Assembly: GCA_012270635.1 (NCBI GenBank)
Contig: JAAXHX010000280.1
Coordinates: 1-8,736, forward strand
Source: Dehalococcoidia bacterium
GTDB taxonomy: Bacteria; Chloroflexota; Dehalococcoidia; Plut-88900
DNA length: 8,736 bases
Reading direction: 5' to 3'
The stretch's first letter is position 1; each line of letters starts with the position of its first letter. Positions 5,375 to 8,736 of this stretch are shown piece by piece. The notes under the pieces were generated by a model that ran no database searches, was not told where the DNA came from, and saw only the letters and a list, made by a program, of their open reading frames with translations. The translations under genes were made by a program, and so were the position numbers.

Positions 5375-6802
5375 AATGAAACCTCTGTACAAACCGATGT
5401 TGAAACCGTGCTGAAACAGCTGAAATCGGGCACATCAGACCAGGCTCGTGCCGCCGTTGGAACACCGAAAGGCATGGCGGTATCGGGAGGCGTGCTCATC
5501 GTGATCGCTTTGCTGGCCTTGATGCTGGCATTGGACCAGGGACGGTTCGGACAAACTTTCCTGAACGGTCTGACTTCCGCGTCGATATACGGGATCATGG
5601 CCATTGGGTTCACGCTTCAGTACTCGACGGTCTGGTATTTCGACCTGTCCTACGCGGCGATGTCCACGACAGCCGCCTATACTGTCCTTCATTTCCACAC
5701 TTCCGACAATCAGGACCCCAGCTTGATATTCAGCGCTCTGGTGGGGGTCCTAATAGCCGCGGCAGTAAGCTGGATGCTATACACATGGGGCTATCCCAGG
5801 TTCCGCGGACGAATCCCGCCTTCGGCCGCACTGGTCATCGGTGTGATCATTGCCTGCGGCCTCGGCGTTTACATGGGCTTTCTCTTTGCCACGCCGAACG
5901 ACCTGAACAGGCACATCAGCCCGTTGATAGGGGTTCTGACAGCGGGAGTAGTTATTGCGGTCGCGTCCAGCTTGGCTCTTGGCCGGGTGCAGGAGTTAGA
6001 CAATCGCCGCCTGACTTACGCATTCATGCTCGCGGTTGGGCTGGGGGCAGCAGCGCTCGGAAGTCTGGCGGGCGTGCTAGTGTTCGGCGCCCCTGAAGTG
6101 AACCTGCCCATGAGCGGCACTCTGGGAGTATTCGTAGTCGGGTGCATCAGCTTGGTCCTCTACCGGGGGATTTTCTACTACCTACGAAGGCGGGCCCGCT
6201 CCCCGATGATCATGCTTGTCGCCTCTCTGGGGGTCATGATCACGCTGATAGCGTTGGTAGTTATATTGTTCTCCCCTCAGGCCCAAGACCTTCCCGACCC
6301 CTTCGGCACAGAGCCGATAAGCATGCTGGGGGGATCTGTGAAGGGGTTCCGCATATTCATGTGGGGAGCAGTCATAGCAGTGTTTGCCGTGGTAGCCCTC
6401 CTGGTGAACAAAACCAAGTGGGGCAAGACCGTTCGCGCCATTAGCGACGACGAGGAAGTCGCCCTCGTGGTGGGCATAAACACGCCGGTGGTAATAGCCA
6501 GCGTCTTCTTTCTGGGGGCCGTCATCTTCGGGTTCTCGGGAATATTGATGGGCCTCGACACTGCGATAAGGCCCACCATGGGATTCATAGCCCTACTTAA
6601 GGGCTGGATTGCTGCCACCATCGGAGGGCTTGGCAATCTCAGAGGGGCTATTGTAGGCGCATTGCTCCTTGGGATGATCGAGAACTTCGGGGTCTGGTGG
6701 ATAGCCTCGGACTGGAAGGATGCGGTAGCGTTCATAGTGCTCATCCTCTTCCTGCTGTTCAGGCCCGGGGGATTGTTGAAGAGTAAGCAGGAGCGAATAT
6801 GA
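5372..6802 (+). CDS. livH: LivH-type branched-chain amino-acid ABC transporter permease, enlarged
   Basis: One of the two membrane subunits forming the transport channel. The frame gives up to 476 residues, far more than the usual 290-310. Core features are present: 'FLNGLTSASIYGIMAIGFTLQYS' (63-85), 'RARSPMIMLVASLGVMI' (274-290), the ATPase-contacting loop 'WGKTVRAISDDEEVALVVGI' (350-369), 'MGFIALLKGWIAATIGGLGNLRGAIVG' and the C-terminal 'LLFRPGGLL'. Two additions stand out. One is an N-terminal polar stretch (1-34) before the first hydrophobic segment. The other is about 127 residues (138-264) with roughly four hydrophobic segments, placed where ordinary LivH continues directly. The start is uncertain: TTG 5372 sits at the foot of the preceding hairpin and has no ribosome site, while in-frame GTG 5408 and ATG 5474 (residue 35, just before the first hydrophobic segment) are alternatives. 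The stop overlaps the livM start by four bases (ATGA). Confidence 0.88.
   Translation: MNETSVQTDVETVLKQLKSGTSDQARAAVGTPKGMAVSGGVLIVIALLALMLALDQGRFGQTFLNGLTSASIYGIMAIGFTLQYSTVWYFDLSYAAMSTTAAYTVLHFHTSDNQDPSLIFSALVGVLIAAAVSWMLYTWGYPRFRGRIPPSAALVIGVIIACGLGVYMGFLFATPNDLNRHISPLIGVLTAGVVIAVASSLALGRVQELDNRRLTYAFMLAVGLGAAALGSLAGVLVFGAPEVNLPMSGTLGVFVVGCISLVLYRGIFYYLRRRARSPMIMLVASLGVMITLIALVVILFSPQAQDLPDPFGTEPISMLGGSVKGFRIFMWGAVIAVFAVVALLVNKTKWGKTVRAISDDEEVALVVGINTPVVIASVFFLGAVIFGFSGILMGLDTAIRPTMGFIALLKGWIAATIGGLGNLRGAIVGALLLGMIENFGVWWIASDWKDAVAFIVLILFLLFRPGGLLKSKQERI
6789..6793 (+). promoter_or_regulatory. Ribosome binding site of livM
   Basis: AGGAG lies five bases before the livM ATG, inside the end of livH. 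With the ATGA overlap it indicates translational coupling. Confidence 0.65.
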
Positions 6803-7806
6803 CGCCAGCCGCCAAGTTGTTGAAAGACAACATCGAAATGATACTCACCGTAGCGATAATTGCTGGCGCGATGATATTCATGCTGTCCCAGGGGGTCAAA
6901 TACACTATCGTCTTTGGGACTATCATCGGCATCTTTGCGATTTTAGGGATTGGGCTGAACCTGGTCATCGGCTACACGGGGCTGCTATCAGTGGCGCACA
7001 TCGGGTTCTTTGGCATCGGCGCATATACGATTGCAGTGCTGACCACCGACCCGAACATCGAACCGCCCAAAGACCTGGCAGTGCTGCCATCCATTGGGCT
7101 GAACTGGTTTTTCGCCCTGCCGGTGGCGATAGTTCTAACGGGTATCGTAGCGTTGCTGGCGGGGTTCGTACTGAACCGGTTCCGGGACGATATCTTTACG
7201 CTGACGTCCTTCGGGCTTGCGCTCATCGCCCTGGGGGTGTTCAGGAACTGGCTCCCAGTGACTCGTGGGCCTTTCGGCATCAGGGGCATTGCCAAGCCGT
7301 CCATCGGCTCCTGGGTGTTCGACGAACCGTGGGAATACCTGGTAGTAGTGGCTGCATTCTTGGTAATAGTGTTTATTATCTGCTGGTTAATCGTGCACTC
7401 GTCCTTCGGGCGGGTGCTAACGGCTATCCGAGAGGACGAGCAGGCAATCGAAGTTTTCGGCTACAAGGCCACCTCTTATAAGCTCGCCGTCTGGGTGATG
7501 TCAGCCATGATAGCGGCGCTGGCCGGGGCGCTGCTTGCGGGCATGAACAGCTTCATAGAGCCGAACACTTTCGCTCTGTTGGACTTCATACTAATCGTGA
7601 GCATCGTGATTATTGGCGGGTTGGCCAGTCTATGGGGCTCGGTATTGGGAGCTACGGTGTTCATCCTGCTAGAAGAAGGGATGCGGTTCGTGCCGGGACT
7701 GCCGGCGACCATCGAGGCACAGGCCCAATGGGCCATCTTAGGCTTGCTGCTGATAGTCCTAATGCTGTTCAGGCCCCAGGGCCTGGTTGGGAGGTATAAG
7801 CTTTGA
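6799..7806 (+). CDS. livM: LivM-type branched-chain amino-acid ABC transporter permease
   Basis: Second membrane subunit of the transporter, pairing with LivH. At 335 residues it has the normal size for LivM. The family hallmark 'GLNLVIGYTGLLSVAHIGFFGIGAY' spans residues 52-76. The cytoplasmic loop contacting the ATPases is 'FGRVLTAIREDEQAIEVFGY' (203-222). The C-terminal half contains 'AGALLAGMNSFIEPNTF', 'IVIIGGLASLWGSVLGA' and ends 'LMLFRPQGLVGRYKL', all typical. About eight to ten hydrophobic segments are visible, starting near residue 14. The ATG overlaps the livH stop (ATGA) and has AGGAG five bases upstream. Its own TGA overlaps the TTG start of livG. No insertion like that in LivH is present. 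Confidence 0.95.
   Translation: MTPAAKLLKDNIEMILTVAIIAGAMIFMLSQGVKYTIVFGTIIGIFAILGIGLNLVIGYTGLLSVAHIGFFGIGAYTIAVLTTDPNIEPPKDLAVLPSIGLNWFFALPVAIVLTGIVALLAGFVLNRFRDDIFTLTSFGLALIALGVFRNWLPVTRGPFGIRGIAKPSIGSWVFDEPWEYLVVVAAFLVIVFIICWLIVHSSFGRVLTAIREDEQAIEVFGYKATSYKLAVWVMSAMIAALAGALLAGMNSFIEPNTFALLDFILIVSIVIIGGLASLWGSVLGATVFILLEEGMRFVPGLPATIEAQAQWAILGLLLIVLMLFRPQGLVGRYKL
7790..7794 (+). promoter_or_regulatory. Ribosome binding site of livG
   Basis: GGAGG, eight bases before TTG 7803. It supports the unusual TTG start, for which no ATG alternative exists before the Walker A motif other than one at about residue 39. Confidence 0.7.
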
Positions 7807-8558
7807 CTGCGTTTGAGGCCCAAGTCGCCTCGGCGCTGGAAACCGATGAGGTTTCCAAGCACTTCGGCGCCGTCCGCGCCGTGGACAAGCTGTCCATCTC
7901 CATTCCCGGGACGGGGATGACCAGCATCGTCGGGCCCAACGGGTCGGGGAAGTCCACCCTCGTCAACCTGCTGAGCGGAACCCTGCCCCTGGACGGAGGC
8001 ATGGTCATCATCGACGGCAAGGGCCTCAAGGTCGTCCACGCCTTCGAGACCCCCGACCACGGCCTGACCCGCACCTTCCAGGAAGTGCGCCTCTTCGACC
8101 AGATAACCGTGTGGGACAACATCATGGTGGTCCTCACCAGCAGACCGTGGCTTCCGGCTCTCTTCGAGCGGGCCAAGCCCGACTACAAGAAGAAGGCGCA
8201 GGAGATTCTGGAGAAAGTCGGCATGTGGGAGAAGCGAGGCGCGCTGGCCCAGAACCTGTCCTACGGTCAACGCAAGCTCCTGGAGATCGGTCGGGCCATG
8301 GCCATGGAAGTACAGGTGTACCTGTTCGACGAGCCCTTCGCCGGCCTCTTCCCCCAGATGCTGGAGAGGGTGAAGGACTTGATGAAGGAGATGCGGGACG
8401 AGGGCCACACCATAGTCTTCATCGAGCACAACATGGACATCGTGAGGGAGCTTTCCGACCATATATTCGTACTGGACAGCGGCACCCTCCTGGCCGAAGG
8501 AGAAGTTGAAGACGTCCTGAACCGCCCCGAGGTCATCGAGGCCTACCTGGGCGACTAG
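7803..8558 (+). CDS. livG: LivG-type branched-chain amino-acid ABC transporter ATP-binding protein
   Basis: Cytoplasmic ATPase that powers transport together with LivF. The 251-residue length is normal for LivG. All nucleotide-binding motifs are intact: Walker A 'GPNGSGKST' (44-52), Q-loop in 'TRTFQEVRLF', ABC signature 'LSYGQRKLLEIGRAMA' (152-167; LSYGQ rather than the common LSGGQ, as is usual for this family), Walker B 'VYLFDEPFAGL' with D176-E177, and the switch histidine H209 in 'IEHNMDIV'. The C-terminal 'VLNRPEVIEAYLG' is the LivG-type ending. The gene starts with TTG, overlapping the livM stop (TTGA) with GGAGG eight bases upstream, so translation is coupled to livM. Its third codon positions look richer in G/C than those of livH and livM, perhaps only because those encode hydrophobic proteins. 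Confidence 0.95.
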   Translation: MTAFEAQVASALETDEVSKHFGAVRAVDKLSISIPGTGMTSIVGPNGSGKSTLVNLLSGTLPLDGGMVIIDGKGLKVVHAFETPDHGLTRTFQEVRLFDQITVWDNIMVVLTSRPWLPALFERAKPDYKKKAQEILEKVGMWEKRGALAQNLSYGQRKLLEIGRAMAMEVQVYLFDEPFAGLFPQMLERVKDLMKEMRDEGHTIVFIEHNMDIVRELSDHIFVLDSGTLLAEGEVEDVLNRPEVIEAYLGD

Positions 8559-8578
8559 CCCTGAGAGAAACACCCCTG

Positions 8579-8736
8579 ATGGAAGCGAATAACGGCAACG
8601 GCGAAAAGAGGATTCTGGAGCTGGTTGACGTCTCCGTGCACTACGGGGCGGTTATCGCCCTGAGCGAGGCATCGCTGGGCGTGGACCGTGGCGAGGTTGT
8701 GGCAGTTATGGGTCCCAACGGGGCCGGCAAGTCCAC
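8579..8736 (+). CDS. livF: LivF-type branched-chain amino-acid ABC transporter ATP-binding protein, partial (N-terminus only)
   Basis: Second ATPase of the transporter, cut by the window edge after 52 codons; complete LivF has about 235-240 residues. The visible part reads 'LELVDVSVHYGAVIALSEAS', the typical LivF opening in which Y and the following residues form the adenine-contacting A-loop, and then Walker A 'GPNGAGKS' at the edge. GPNGAGKS is usual for LivF, against GPNGSGKS in the neighbouring LivG. The ATG at 8579 lies 20 bases after the livG stop; only a weak purine run (GAGAG, 8563-8567) precedes it. Downstream motifs (signature, Walker B, H-loop) are not in the window. Confidence 0.9.
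   Translation, partial: MEANNGNGEKRILELVDVSVHYGAVIALSEASLGVDRGEVVAVMGPNGAGKS

Noticed and set aside
5376..5414. Short ATG frame (12 codons) just after the livK-livH hairpin
   Set aside because: It has no ribosome site and no leader-peptide character such as a run of Leu, Ile or Val codons, so an attenuator peptide is not supported.
7476..8573. Long minus-strand open frame of 365 codons across the livM-livG boundary
   Set aside because: It lies opposite two well-supported genes, its product shows no domain, and mirror frames are long where third codon positions are G/C.

Overview
The window is ordinary bacterial chromosome: GC-rich, densely packed, with metabolic and transport genes and no sign of a mobile element, CRISPR array, RNA gene or phage. 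The host is a bacterium, probably uncultured. The gene order, a LivK that starts 'IACAGGDDE' after its lipobox, GTG/TTG starts and a near-leaderless gene would fit a Chloroflexota lineage (SAR202/Dehalococcoidia-like), but this is a weak guess from recall and the sequence does not prove it.

Layout. (1) Positions 1-901, minus strand: the first 300 residues of an amidase-signature enzyme with its Lys-Ser-Ser triad intact; the C-terminus lies outside the window. (2) Positions 902-1088: a divergent promoter region with one sigma70-type promoter reading left to the amidase and one reading right to lutA. (3) Positions 1089-3989: lutA-lutB-lutC, the three-subunit iron-sulfur L-lactate utilisation complex, in canonical order and closely packed. 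(4) Positions 3990-4132: an intergenic region with a good sigma70-type promoter. (5) From 4133 to the right edge: a branched-chain/hydrophobic amino-acid ABC transporter (HAAT family) in the order livK (binding lipoprotein), livH and livM (permeases), livG (ATPase) and the start of livF (second ATPase). A very strong hairpin with a short T-run lies between livK and livH and probably sets excess synthesis of the binding protein.

How it works together. LivK would capture an amino acid outside the membrane, LivH/LivM form the channel and LivG/LivF drive it with ATP. LutABC would oxidise L-lactate to pyruvate for central metabolism. The amidase would release ammonia from an unknown amide. The neighbourhood looks like a heterotroph's module for scavenging small organic acids and amino-nitrogen compounds, but each part has its own promoter and no functional link is proven.

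No clearly novel system is visible. The points most worth a second look are the oversized LivH permease with about 127 inserted residues, the livK-livH hairpin that runs into the apparent livH start, and the near-leaderless lutA promoter facing the amidase promoter.
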